The notes beneath the pieces are model-generated. The model had not been told where the DNA came from and searched no databases. It saw only the letters and a program-made list of their open reading frames with translations. A stretch of 15,838 bases of DNA, from contig VAXF01000103.1 of NCBI GenBank assembly GCA_005888395.1, positions 1-15,838 of the forward strand. The letters run 5' to 3'. Of the stretch, positions 1-7,705 are shown one piece after another. This DNA comes from Actinomycetota bacterium. GTDB taxonomy: Bacteria; Actinomycetota; Acidimicrobiia; Acidimicrobiales; AC-25. Positions within the stretch are counted from its first letter, which is position 1. Every line of letters begins with the position of its first letter. The position numbers were made by a program, and so were the translations under genes.

Positions 1-1
1 C

Positions 2-460
2 GCGCTGGAGCCCGGTCGGGTCGTCGCCCGCACCGACGTGGCCACCCGCCGGTTGCCGGCCGCGCTGGTGCCGGCAGGCGCCGTTGCTGCGCCGGCGGGT
101 CGCACCGTGGTGGTGCGCGTGTTCCCGGGCGAGGTGGTGCTGCGCGGCCAGCTGGCACCGTGGGGCCTGCACGGCGTCGCCGCCCTGCTGCCACCGGGCA
201 CGCGCGCCGTCACCGTGCCGCTGCACGACACCAAGGTGCCCGTGCGACGCGGCGACGTCGTCGACGTCCTCGCCTCGTTCGACCCCTCGGTGTCGGCGGG
301 TCGTGATCCCACGTTCGCGGTCGCCGAGGGTGCGCTCGTCGTCGCCGTGGGCGACGGCAGCGTCACCGTCGCCGTGTCGCCCGACGAGGCCACCCATGTC
401 GCGTTCGCAGCCGCCAACGGCGTGATCGCGCTGGCCATCGGGCGAGCAGGCGACGAGTAG
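2..460 (+). CDS. cpaB: CpaB/RcpC-type Flp pilus assembly protein, 5'-truncated
   Basis: The reading frame is open from base 2 to a TAG at 458-460, giving 152 residues without the true start. The first visible part is a SAF-type segment: a Gly-x-Val-Val opening, a Pro-Ala-Ala-Leu-Val-Pro stretch, then Gly-Arg-Thr-Val, a Gly-Glu-Val-Val-Leu turn and a Leu-Pro-Pro-Gly-Thr-Arg-Ala-Val strand. The RcpC-like half follows, with the Gly-Asp-Val-Val-Asp-Val-Leu motif and an end (Val-Ser-Pro-Asp-Glu-Ala, then Ala-Asn-Gly) typical of CpaB C-termini. In the family, CpaB acts in the envelope during assembly or secretion of Flp/Tad pili. An internal GTG at 38 could be mistaken for the start, but homology-like sequence runs through it to the window edge. 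Other tad genes would be expected upstream and cannot be seen. The family call is fairly secure; the pilus role is inferred. Confidence 0.72.
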   Translation, partial: ALEPGRVVARTDVATRRLPAALVPAGAVAAPAGRTVVVRVFPGEVVLRGQLAPWGLHGVAALLPPGTRAVTVPLHDTKVPVRRGDVVDVLASFDPSVSAGRDPTFAVAEGALVVAVGDGSVTVAVSPDEATHVAFAAANGVIALAIGRAGDE

Positions 461-467
461 CCCGGTC

Positions 468-502
468 TAGCGTCTGACCCGTTCCGCCGCGCGGGAAGGA
501 GG
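468..502 (+). promoter_or_regulatory. Promoter -10 and ribosome binding site of the amidohydrolase gene
   Basis: TAGCGT at 468-473 fits the TAnnnT -10 pattern seen before other genes here. A strong Shine-Dalgarno AAGGAGG at 496-502 sits five bases before the ATG at 508. This implies a short leader of about 28 bases. No convincing -35 was seen. The promoter lies directly after the cpaB stop, so the amidohydrolase need not be transcribed with cpaB. Confidence 0.5.
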
Positions 503-507
503 CCGCC

Positions 508-1656
508 ATGCCCTACGCCGAGGGCCGCGTGTACTGCGACGCCGACAGCCACCTGATGGAGCTGCCCGACTGGCTGCCGGAGTACGCCGATCCCGACGTG
601 CGGGCCCGGCTCCGGCCGCTGCACCTCGGCGGCGCGGGCGCCCTCGCGGATGCCGCCGTCCGCGAGGCCGAGTCGCGCAAGGGCGACGCCGGCGCGGCGG
701 CCGCGCTCGAGGACGCGCTGATGCGGGCCAAGGGATGGAACGCCCTCGGTGCCTTCGACCCCGCGGAGCGGAGCCGCGCCCTCGACCTGCTCGGGTTCTC
801 GAGCCAGCTGGTGTTCAGCACCTTCGCCGTCACGCAGTTCGCCGGCGACGACGTCGACCTGCTCTACGGCGGTACGCGTGCCCTCAACCGGGCCATGGTC
901 GACTTCTGCTCGGCCGACCCCCGCCTGGTCCCGGTCGGGTTCGCGCCGTGGGGCGTGCCGGAACGCACCGCGCAGGCGGTCGGCGAGGCCATCGCCATCG
1001 GCTGCGGCGCCGTCCTCGTGCCTTCGGCGATCCCGCGCGGGGTCGTCTCGCCCACGCATCCCGACCACGACCCCGTCTGGCGCCTGCTCGAAGAGGACGA
1101 CGTGCCGTTCATGCTCCACGTCGGCGGCGGCGGGCGGCCGATCCACCCGGGCTTCCACGACAACGACAAGCCCGTCACCGACTTCCTCGGCGGCGGCGAG
1201 AACATCCGCTCCAAGGACTACATGGCGATCCAGATGCCGCCGGAGATCTTCCTGTCGTGCCTGGTCCTCGACGGCGTGCTCGAACGCTTCCCGCGCCTGC
1301 GCGGGGGCTGCATCGAGCAGGGCGCCATGTGGGTCGTGCCGTGGCTGCGCCGCCTCGACATCGCCCAGTCGACGTTCCGGCGCACCGAAGCCGATCTCGA
1401 CCTGCCGATGAAGGCGTCCGACTACGTGCACCGTCAGCTTCGGTTCACGCCGTTCCCCACCGAGCCCGTCGGCTGGATGATCGAGCAGGCGGGCGACGAC
1501 CTGTTCCTCTTCTCCTCCGACTACCCGCACCCCGAGGGCGGCCGCGACCCGCTGGCCCGCTTCGAGGACTCGCTCGCCGGCGTCGCCGACGCGGCCAAGG
1601 CCCGCTTCTATTCGGAGAACTACGGCGAGCTGATGGGACGGTCGCTGGCCGTCTGA
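508..1656 (+). CDS. Amidohydrolase family protein (Amidohydro_2, TIM-barrel metal-dependent hydrolase)
   Basis: This 382-residue protein begins at an ATG with a strong AAGGAGG five bases upstream. Family marks are clear: Asp11-Ala-Asp13-Ser-His15 at the N-terminus (metal site on strand 1), Phe-Met-Leu-His204-Val-Gly-Gly in mid-barrel, Phe-Ser-Ser-Asp338-Tyr-Pro-His near the end (catalytic/metal Asp), and the closing Glu-Asn-Tyr-Gly-Glu-Leu-Met-Gly helix. This layout is that of the Amidohydro_2 group, which includes ACMSD-like decarboxylases and many actinobacterial enzymes of unknown substrate. The first metal motif is Asp-x-His rather than His-x-His, common in this branch. The protein is soluble, with no signal peptide. 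It stands alone, convergent with the PHP gene. Substrate is unknown; hydrolase or non-oxidative decarboxylase are both possible. Confidence 0.85.
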   Translation: MPYAEGRVYCDADSHLMELPDWLPEYADPDVRARLRPLHLGGAGALADAAVREAESRKGDAGAAAALEDALMRAKGWNALGAFDPAERSRALDLLGFSSQLVFSTFAVTQFAGDDVDLLYGGTRALNRAMVDFCSADPRLVPVGFAPWGVPERTAQAVGEAIAIGCGAVLVPSAIPRGVVSPTHPDHDPVWRLLEEDDVPFMLHVGGGGRPIHPGFHDNDKPVTDFLGGGENIRSKDYMAIQMPPEIFLSCLVLDGVLERFPRLRGGCIEQGAMWVVPWLRRLDIAQSTFRRTEADLDLPMKASDYVHRQLRFTPFPTEPVGWMIEQAGDDLFLFSSDYPHPEGGRDPLARFEDSLAGVADAAKARFYSENYGELMGRSLAV

Positions 1657-1675
1657 GCCACGCCGTCTGAGCTAC
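1648..1675. repeat. 14-bp tandem duplication at a convergent gene end
   Basis: Two adjacent 14-bp units (1648-1661 and 1662-1675) differ at one position; the shared core is GCCGTCTGAGC. The first contains the amidohydrolase TGA. The second reaches the first base of the reverse-strand stop codon of the PHP gene. It looks like a small slippage duplication that makes up the whole spacer between the two genes. Confidence 0.6.
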
Positions 1676-2370
1676 TACAGCGCCTTGGTCGAGGGCACGA
1701 CCCGGGCGCGCCACGCCCTCGGCCGGTCGTAGGCGTGGCCCACCACCTCGCCCTCGGCCATGCGGGCGAGGAAGTCGGCGGGGCCGTCGAAGTCGGGCAT
1801 CTCGAGGTAGGCGGCCCCGATGGCCGACGGCTCGTGGGCGTCGCTGCCTGCGCCGCCGGGCAGGCCGCGCTCGGCGGCGAAGGCACGGGCCCGCTCGTTG
1901 AGGTGCGGCAGCGACGTCTTGGCGTTGAACACCTCGATCGCGTCGATCAGCCCGCCGTCGGCCAGCGCCACCAGGGCGTCCTCTCGAAGGCAGTGGCGAG
2001 TCGGGTCGAACGGGTGGGGCACGTACACGAGCCCACCCTGGGCGCGGATGGCGGCGGCGGCGTCATCCGCCGGTGTGCCGAACTGCAGGCGCTCGGAGAG
2101 GAACAAGCCGATGAGCTCACCGGCGCGCGTGCGCACCTCCTGCCCGACCACAACCCGACAAGGCAGACGATCGGCCAGCTCGCGCGCGCCGTTGACGGTG
2201 CCGTGGTCGGTGATGCACAGCACGTCGACACCCGTCTCCTCGACGGCTCGGGACAGCTCGTCAGGGGTCGTGGTGGCGTCGCCCGACCACATGGTGTGCA
2301 TATGGAAGTCGACGCGCACCCATCCGGGACGCTTCGGCAACGCGAGGTGCGCGTGTCGGTCGGCGGGCAC
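1675..2370 (-). CDS. PHP-domain metal-dependent phosphoesterase with PHP-associated C-terminal motif
   Basis: The protein has 231 residues. It shows the PHP metal-site series in order: Asp-Phe-His23-Met-His25, Ile-Thr-Asp55-His56-Gly, Glu78 in Gly-Gln-Glu-Val, Pro-His119-Pro, and Gly-Ser-Asp177-Ala-His179-Glu. The segment from about 146 to 190 matches the PHP-associated (PHP_C) pattern, as in stand-alone PHP enzymes of the TrpH/YciV sort, which hydrolyse phosphoesters of nucleotides or short RNA. The real substrate here is unknown. The start is taken as GTG at 2370, because a TACGCT -10 (minus strand, 2377-2382) lies six bases before it, the spacing of a leaderless mRNA. A later GTG just before Asp-Phe-His is possible but would leave almost nothing before the first metal ligands. 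It stands alone and is divergent from 2484-2939. Confidence 0.85.
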   Translation of the reverse strand: MPADRHAHLALPKRPGWVRVDFHMHTMWSGDATTTPDELSRAVEETGVDVLCITDHGTVNGARELADRLPCRVVVGQEVRTRAGELIGLFLSERLQFGTPADDAAAAIRAQGGLVYVPHPFDPTRHCLREDALVALADGGLIDAIEVFNAKTSLPHLNERARAFAAERGLPGGAGSDAHEPSAIGAAYLEMPDFDGPADFLARMAEGEVVGHAYDRPRAWRARVVPSTKAL

Positions 2371-2376
2371 GGAGCG

Positions 2377-2382
2377 AGCGTA
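2377..2382 (-). promoter_or_regulatory. -10 element of the PHP gene (leaderless arrangement)
   Basis: On the minus strand this reads TACGCT (TAnnnT). The GTG start at 2370 follows after six bases, so transcription would begin at or next to the start codon. No Shine-Dalgarno is present, which agrees with a leaderless transcript. Confidence 0.4.
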
Positions 2383-2400
2383 GCGAGGTCAGCGCGAAGC

Positions 2401-2445
2401 GGAGTGAGCACAGAGGGAGTGAGCACAGAGGGAGTGAGCACAGAG
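2401..2445. repeat. Three perfect 15-bp tandem repeats in a divergent promoter region
   Basis: The unit GGAGTGAGCACAGAG occurs three times without gaps (2401-2415, 2416-2430, 2431-2445), followed by a partial copy (TGAGCACG). A degenerate relative with the same GAGCGAGC rhythm lies just upstream at 2371-2387. The array lies between the two outward-facing -10 elements at 2377-2382 (-) and 2470-2475 (+). It may be an iterated protein-binding site or simply a slippage-prone repeat. Confidence 0.9.
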
Positions 2446-2469
2446 TGAGCACGCGCCGTGGTCGCGCGG

Positions 2470-2475
2470 TAGCGT
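2470..2475 (+). promoter_or_regulatory. -10 element for gene 2484-2939 (leaderless arrangement)
   Basis: TAGCGT is followed after eight bases by the GTG at 2484. Transcription is expected to begin almost at that GTG. This is the main reason for choosing 2484 over the GTG at 2445, which lies upstream of the -10 and inside the tandem repeat. Confidence 0.45.
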
Positions 2476-2483
2476 GCCCGCCC

Positions 2484-2939
2484 GTGCGACTGGAGCTGGG
2501 GCCCCTGCCGTCCGCGTGCGTCATCGCGTGGATAGAAGACGTCAACGCTGTTCTCGAAGACGTCGAGTCGGGGCGCACCAACTTCCCGTTCGTCGTCACG
2601 CCCGAGTCGATCGCCACGACGCGGCGGCTGTTGCTGTCGTGCTACATGCGCTGCGACGACGTGGTGTTCCACTGGTCGACGATGCACGTCGATCCCGACG
2701 TGGCCGTCGTGCAACTGCACTACTGGTTGACGCTGGCCCGCGCGTACCTCGATCTCGTCGAGCGCGGTGCGGCGAATCCGATGCGTCACGAGGCCGAGGC
2801 TTTCGCCGACGCGCTACTGCGCGCGCTGCTCGATGGTCTGGTCGAAGCAGAAAGGCTCGACGCCGAGCGCGCCGAGCGCACCTGGGACGCATGGCCCCGC
2901 AACCGCCAGCTCGACCGCAGCGCGTCTAAGAACCGCTGA
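2484..2939 (+). CDS. Hypothetical protein, 151 aa, mostly helical
   Basis: I do not recognise this family. The protein is soluble-looking, with no signal peptide or membrane segment. Residues 1-50 hold a short acidic region (Trp-Ile-Glu-Asp-Val-Asn). Residues 40-95 contain Cys53, Cys57 and several aromatic residues (Phe-His-Trp-Ser, His-Tyr-Trp). Residues 100-140 form a charged helix rich in Ala, Glu and Arg. The basic tail (Arg-Gln-Leu-Asp-Arg-Ser-Ala-Ser-Lys-Asn-Arg) overlaps the end of the convergent tldE gene by 14 bases. The frame could be extended to a GTG at 2445 (164 aa), but that start lies in the tandem repeat and before the likely -10, so GTG 2484 is preferred. Codon use resembles its neighbours, which supports a real gene. 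Confidence 0.65.
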   Translation: MRLELGPLPSACVIAWIEDVNAVLEDVESGRTNFPFVVTPESIATTRRLLLSCYMRCDDVVFHWSTMHVDPDVAVVQLHYWLTLARAYLDLVERGAANPMRHEAEAFADALLRALLDGLVEAERLDAERAERTWDAWPRNRQLDRSASKNR

Positions 2940-4274
2940 GCGTCACGTCGCCGATCACGACGGTGACGCCGGCGGCGCCACCGGGCAGCCATTCGAGGTC
3001 GGATCCGATGGCCACGACGTCCTTGAGCATGCGCTGCAGCGTCGACGCGATCGTCGCCTCCCGCACGGGCTCCGCCAGCGCGCCGTCGCGCACCATGAGC
3101 CCTTCGACGCCGACCGAGAAGTCGCCGCTCACGGGGTTGGCGCCCGAGTGAAGGCCGGTCACCGATTGCACGACCACCCCGTCGCCCACCGCGGCGACGA
3201 GCTCCTCGGGCGACCGGTCACCGGGAACGAGGCTGAGGGCGCGCGCCCCGGCGCCCGGCGTCGACTTGAACCCGCCCCGCACCGCTGAGCCCGTCGACCC
3301 GGCGCCCGCGCGCCGGCCCGTGTACGCGTTGTGCAGGAACGACCGCAGCACACCGCCGTCGATCACCACGTTGCGACGCGTCGCCAGACCCTCGGCGTCG
3401 TAGGGCGTAGCGCCGTAGGCCTCGGGCGTCGTCGGGTCGTCGACCAGGGTCAGCGACCCCACCGCCACCGCCTCGCCCAGGCGGTCGACGAACATCGAGC
3501 GTCCCTTCACCACCGCGTCACCGCCGATGGCCCCGGCGACGATCCCGAGGAGCGAGGCCGTGACGCGCGGCTCGAGCACGACGGTGAGGCGCCGTGACGC
3601 CGGCTGGCGAGCGCCGAGCAGACGGGTGGCGCGCTCGGCCGCGTCGCCGGCGGCGGCGGCCACGTCGAGGTCGTCGGGCCGGCGCGCCACCGAGTAGCCG
3701 AAACCGGTCTGGGTCTCGGACCCCTCGCCGGCGATGGCATACGCGACGAGCGAGCACACCGTGCGGCGGGCCGTGGCGCGGATGCCCTCGCTCGTGACGA
3801 TGGCCGACTCCGACATGCCGTCGCCGTACTCCGCCGTCTCCACCCCGCGCACGCGCGCGTCGGCAGCGCGCGTCGCCCGTTCCAGCTCGAGCGCGAGCTC
3901 GACCTTCCGGGCGGTCGGGAACTGACCCAGCTCGGGCCGGAACAGGTCGAGGTCGGCGACGGCGACGCCGTCCGGCACGGGCAGCCCATAGCAGTCGTCG
4001 ACAGCGCCGAAGGCGGCGTTGTCGCGCGCCTCGCCCAGCACCTCCTCGAGCACGGACGGGTCGAGCGTGCCCGCGTACGCGAACCCCTGGCGGCCGCCCG
4101 CGACCACACGCACACCGATGCCCTCCGACTCCGACGACGAGAGCGACTCGACGTCCCCCTCGAACACGCGCACATCCGTGTCGCGCGAGCGGGAGGCGTA
4201 GGCCTCGACCTGCTCGCCGTCCCTCGCCCAGCTCGCGACGCGGTCGGCGAGGTCGAGAAGCTCGCCGTCGCCCT

Positions 4275-4278
<4 letters not shown>
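2926..4278 (-). CDS. tldE: TldE/PmbA-type subunit of the TldD-TldE metallopeptidase
   Basis: This 450-residue protein starts at the ATG (4276-4278) inside the ATGA overlap with tldD, so the two are probably translated in a coupled way. It resembles TldE/PmbA along its length: an N-terminal strand-helix domain with a Gly-Ile-Gly-Val-Arg-Val segment, a middle domain, and a C-terminal beta-rich domain with the Asp-Pro-Thr-Thr-Pro-Glu-Ala-Tyr-Gly motif, an Arg-Ser-Phe-Leu-His-Asn-Ala-Tyr-Thr-Gly segment and Asn-Pro-Val-Ser-Gly-Asp-Phe-Ser near the end. It lacks the HExxxH zinc motif of TldD, as expected for the non-catalytic partner. In E. coli the TldD/TldE heterodimer degrades unfolded peptides and removes the leader of microcin B17; its role here is unknown. 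No peptide-modification enzymes were seen nearby. Confidence 0.9.
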
Positions 4279-5666
<1,388 letters not shown>

Positions 5667-5675
5667 CGGGGTCCA

Positions 5676-5681
5676 GTTCTA
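5676..5681 (-). promoter_or_regulatory. Possible -10 element of the tldD-tldE operon
   Basis: The minus strand reads TAGAAC nine bases before the tldD ATG. It is a weaker match than the other hexamers here (final base C rather than T). It is listed because of its position in a spacer of only 48 bases between divergent genes. Confidence 0.25.
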
Positions 5682-5702
5682 TCTCTCTTTTCCCCGGCGC
5701 CG

Positions 5703-5708
5703 TAACGT
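5703..5708 (+). promoter_or_regulatory. -10 element of the thioesterase gene (leaderless arrangement)
   Basis: TAACGT lies six bases before the ATG at 5715, with no Shine-Dalgarno in between. Transcription would start at about the A of the ATG. Confidence 0.4.
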
Positions 5709-5714
5709 ACGCGG

Positions 5715-6092
5715 ATGGCGATCGAGCCGGGCCTGGCCGCGTCGGCCGACCTCACCGTCGAAGAGAGCGACACGGCCGAGGCCCTGCACTCGGGTGACGT
5801 CCCCGTGCTCGGCACCCCTCGCATCGCCGCGCTCATGGAGGAGGCCACCGTCGCCGCGCTCCACGGCCACCTCGACCCCAAGGCCACCACCGTCGGCATG
5901 CGCGTGCAGCTCGACCACCTGATCCCCGTCGCCGTCGGGAGCAAGGTCCGCGCCGACGCCACCCTCGAGCGCTGCGAAGGCCGCCGGCTCACGTTCGCCG
6001 TCTCCGTCACCGGTGACGCCGGCCTCGTCGCCGCGGGCAAGGTGACCCGCGTGATCGTCAACCGCGACCACTTCATGGAGCGCGTCCGCTAG
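5715..6092 (+). CDS. Hotdog-fold thioesterase, FlK (fluoroacetyl-CoA thioesterase)-like
   Basis: This 125-residue protein is a single hotdog domain: Gly-Thr34-Pro-Arg-Ile-Ala-Ala-Leu-Met-Glu42-Glu-Ala-Thr on the central helix, Thr-Thr-Val-Gly61-Met-Arg-Val, Leu-Asp-His68-Leu, and Thr-Arg112-Val-Ile-Val at the end. From memory, FlK of Streptomyces cattleya uses Thr42, Glu50, Gly69, His76 and Arg120. All five fall at the same residues here with a constant offset of eight, strong support for this branch. The FlK lid residue Phe36 would align with Asp28, so fluoroacetyl-CoA selectivity is not implied. It probably hydrolyses a small acyl-CoA. The gene is alone, divergent from tldD, and its TAG stop interlocks with that of the convergent ilvG-like gene. 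Confidence 0.82.
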   Translation: MAIEPGLAASADLTVEESDTAEALHSGDVPVLGTPRIAALMEEATVAALHGHLDPKATTVGMRVQLDHLIPVAVGSKVRADATLERCEGRRLTFAVSVTGDAGLVAAGKVTRVIVNRDHFMERVR

Positions 6093-7705
6093 GCGAGGTT
6101 CGACGACCTCGGGTAGGCGACGGCCGGGTCGGTGATCACGTTGACGAGGTAGGGCGCGCCGGCGGCGAAGGCGCGGTCGAGGGCGGGGCCGAGGTCGACG
6201 GCACGGGTGACCGTCTCCCCCGCGCCGCCGAGGGCCTTCACGACCTCGTCGTAGCGGCAGCCGGGCTGCAGGTCGGCGGCCACGTCGTAGCCGTAGATCG
6301 CCTGCATCGGGTGCTTCTCGAGGCCCCAGATCCCGTTGTTGCCGACGATGGCCACGACGGGAAGCCCGTGGCGCACGAGCGAGTCGAAGTCCATGCCGTT
6401 GAAGCCGATGGCGCCGTCGCCCAGCATCAGCACGACCTGGCGGTCGGGGTGGGCAACGCGCGCCGCCATCGCGTAGCCGAGGCCGGTGCCTAGGCAGCCG
6501 TACGGGCCCGGGTCCATCCAGCAGCCGGGCTGGTACGAGTCGACGAGCCGGCCGGCGTAGGAGACGAAGTCGCCACCGTCGCCGATCACCACCGCGTCGC
6601 GCGCCAGCCGGCGCCGCAGCTCGCCGTACACCCGCGCCGGGTGGACGGGCTCCGTGTCGGCCTCGAGCTCGACCTGCTCGGCCGCGCGTCTCGCCGTCTC
6701 CTCGGTGCGCAACTTCGTGATCCAGGGCTCGTGGTCGGCGCGCTCGACGGACAATCGCGCGAACGTGCCGAGGGTCGTGCCGATGTCGCCGGCCGGCGCC
6801 GCGGCCGGCTGCGCGTGGCGCGCCACCTGGTCGGGGTGGTCGACGACATGGATCACCTGCGCCGATCCGAACGACCCGAACGACAGGCGGAAGTCGAGGG
6901 GCGTGCCGACGACGGCGACGACGTCAGCTTCCTTGAGCGCGCTGCGAACCCGCGCGAACGCCAACTCGTGGTCGGCGGGCAGGCAGCCGCGGCCGAGGCC
7001 GTTGACGAACGTCGGCACGCGCAGCGCCTCCACGCAGTCGCGCAGCGCGTCCCACGCGCCCCCCCACCACACGTCACCGCCGGCGACGAGGACGGGACGC
7101 TCCGCGCCCGCCAGCAGCCGGGCCGCCTTCGCCACCTCGTCGGCGTCGGGCTCGGCGGCGCGCGGCACGACGGCGTCGGGCACGTCGGACTCGGCGGAGC
7201 CGAACGCCACGTCGAGCGGGAAGTCGAGGAACACCGGGCCGCGATGGGGCGAGAGCGCGGTCTCGATGGCCGCGCCGAGCTCCTTGGGGATGTCGCCGGT
7301 GGCGTCGACGGTGCGGGCGAGCTTGGTGATCGACGCCACGATCGGCACGTGGTCGAGCTCCTGGAGCGATCCTGCGCCCCACCGGTACTGCGGGGCCCGC
7401 CCGCCGAGCACCACCAGCGGCGACCCGTTGAAGTGGGCGGTGGTGATGGCGCTGACGCCGTTGGTGACGCCGGGCCCGGCGGTGAGCACGGCGACGCCAG
7501 GCCGGCGCGTCAGCTTGGCCATGCCCTCGGCCGCGAACGTGGCCGTCTGCTCGTGGCGGACGTCGAAGATGCGCACGCCCGCCTTCACGCACCCGTCGTA
7601 GATCGAGAAGATGTGGCCACCCGAGAGCGTGAAGATCTCGCCGACCCCGTAGCGCTGGAGGACGGCGACGGCGAGCTCGCCGCCGTGACCGCTCACTCGC
7701 GTCAT
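6089..7705 (-). CDS. ilvG: Thiamine diphosphate-dependent enzyme, acetolactate synthase large-subunit-like (mycobacterial IlvG type)
   Basis: This 538-residue protein has the three TPP-enzyme domains: a PYR domain (1-170) with the cofactor-activating Glu52 in Arg-His-Glu-Gln and the Leu-Thr-Ala-Gly-Pro-Gly-Val-Thr-Asn-Gly motif, a central domain (185-320), and a PP domain (355-525) with Gly429-Asp-Gly431 and Asn456-Asn457. Its overall sequence, including Phe-Thr-Leu-Ser-Gly-Gly-His-Ile and the end Ala-Tyr-Pro-Arg-x-Ser-Asn-Leu-Ala, closely recalls M. tuberculosis IlvG (Rv1820). No regulatory small subunit (IlvN/IlvH) is adjacent, so real acetohydroxyacid synthase activity is uncertain; a 2-hydroxyacyl-CoA lyase or related carboligase is possible. 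The ATG (7703-7705) lies in an ATGA overlap with the upstream hydrolase, so the two are coupled. The stop shares a CTAG with the convergent thioesterase. Confidence 0.85.
   Translation of the reverse strand: MTRVSGHGGELAVAVLQRYGVGEIFTLSGGHIFSIYDGCVKAGVRIFDVRHEQTATFAAEGMAKLTRRPGVAVLTAGPGVTNGVSAITTAHFNGSPLVVLGGRAPQYRWGAGSLQELDHVPIVASITKLARTVDATGDIPKELGAAIETALSPHRGPVFLDFPLDVAFGSAESDVPDAVVPRAAEPDADEVAKAARLLAGAERPVLVAGGDVWWGGAWDALRDCVEALRVPTFVNGLGRGCLPADHELAFARVRSALKEADVVAVVGTPLDFRLSFGSFGSAQVIHVVDHPDQVARHAQPAAAPAGDIGTTLGTFARLSVERADHEPWITKLRTEETARRAAEQVELEADTEPVHPARVYGELRRRLARDAVVIGDGGDFVSYAGRLVDSYQPGCWMDPGPYGCLGTGLGYAMAARVAHPDRQVVLMLGDGAIGFNGMDFDSLVRHGLPVVAIVGNNGIWGLEKHPMQAIYGYDVAADLQPGCRYDEVVKALGGAGETVTRAVDLGPALDRAFAAGAPYLVNVITDPAVAYPRSSNLA

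Noticed and set aside
461..507. Rho-independent terminator after cpaB.
   Set aside because: Only short GC-rich partial complementarity is present and there is no T-run; no convincing terminator was seen anywhere in the window.
1735..2448. Plus-strand frame of 237 aa opposite the PHP gene, ending in a Ser-Thr-Glu-Gly-Val repeat.
   Set aside because: It is an antisense shadow of a clear PHP enzyme; the repeat at its end is only the 15-bp DNA tandem array.
2445..2483. GTG at 2445 as the start of the unknown gene (164 aa).
   Set aside because: It lies upstream of the likely -10 at 2470-2475 and its first codons are made from the tandem repeat; GTG 2484 fits a leaderless start better.
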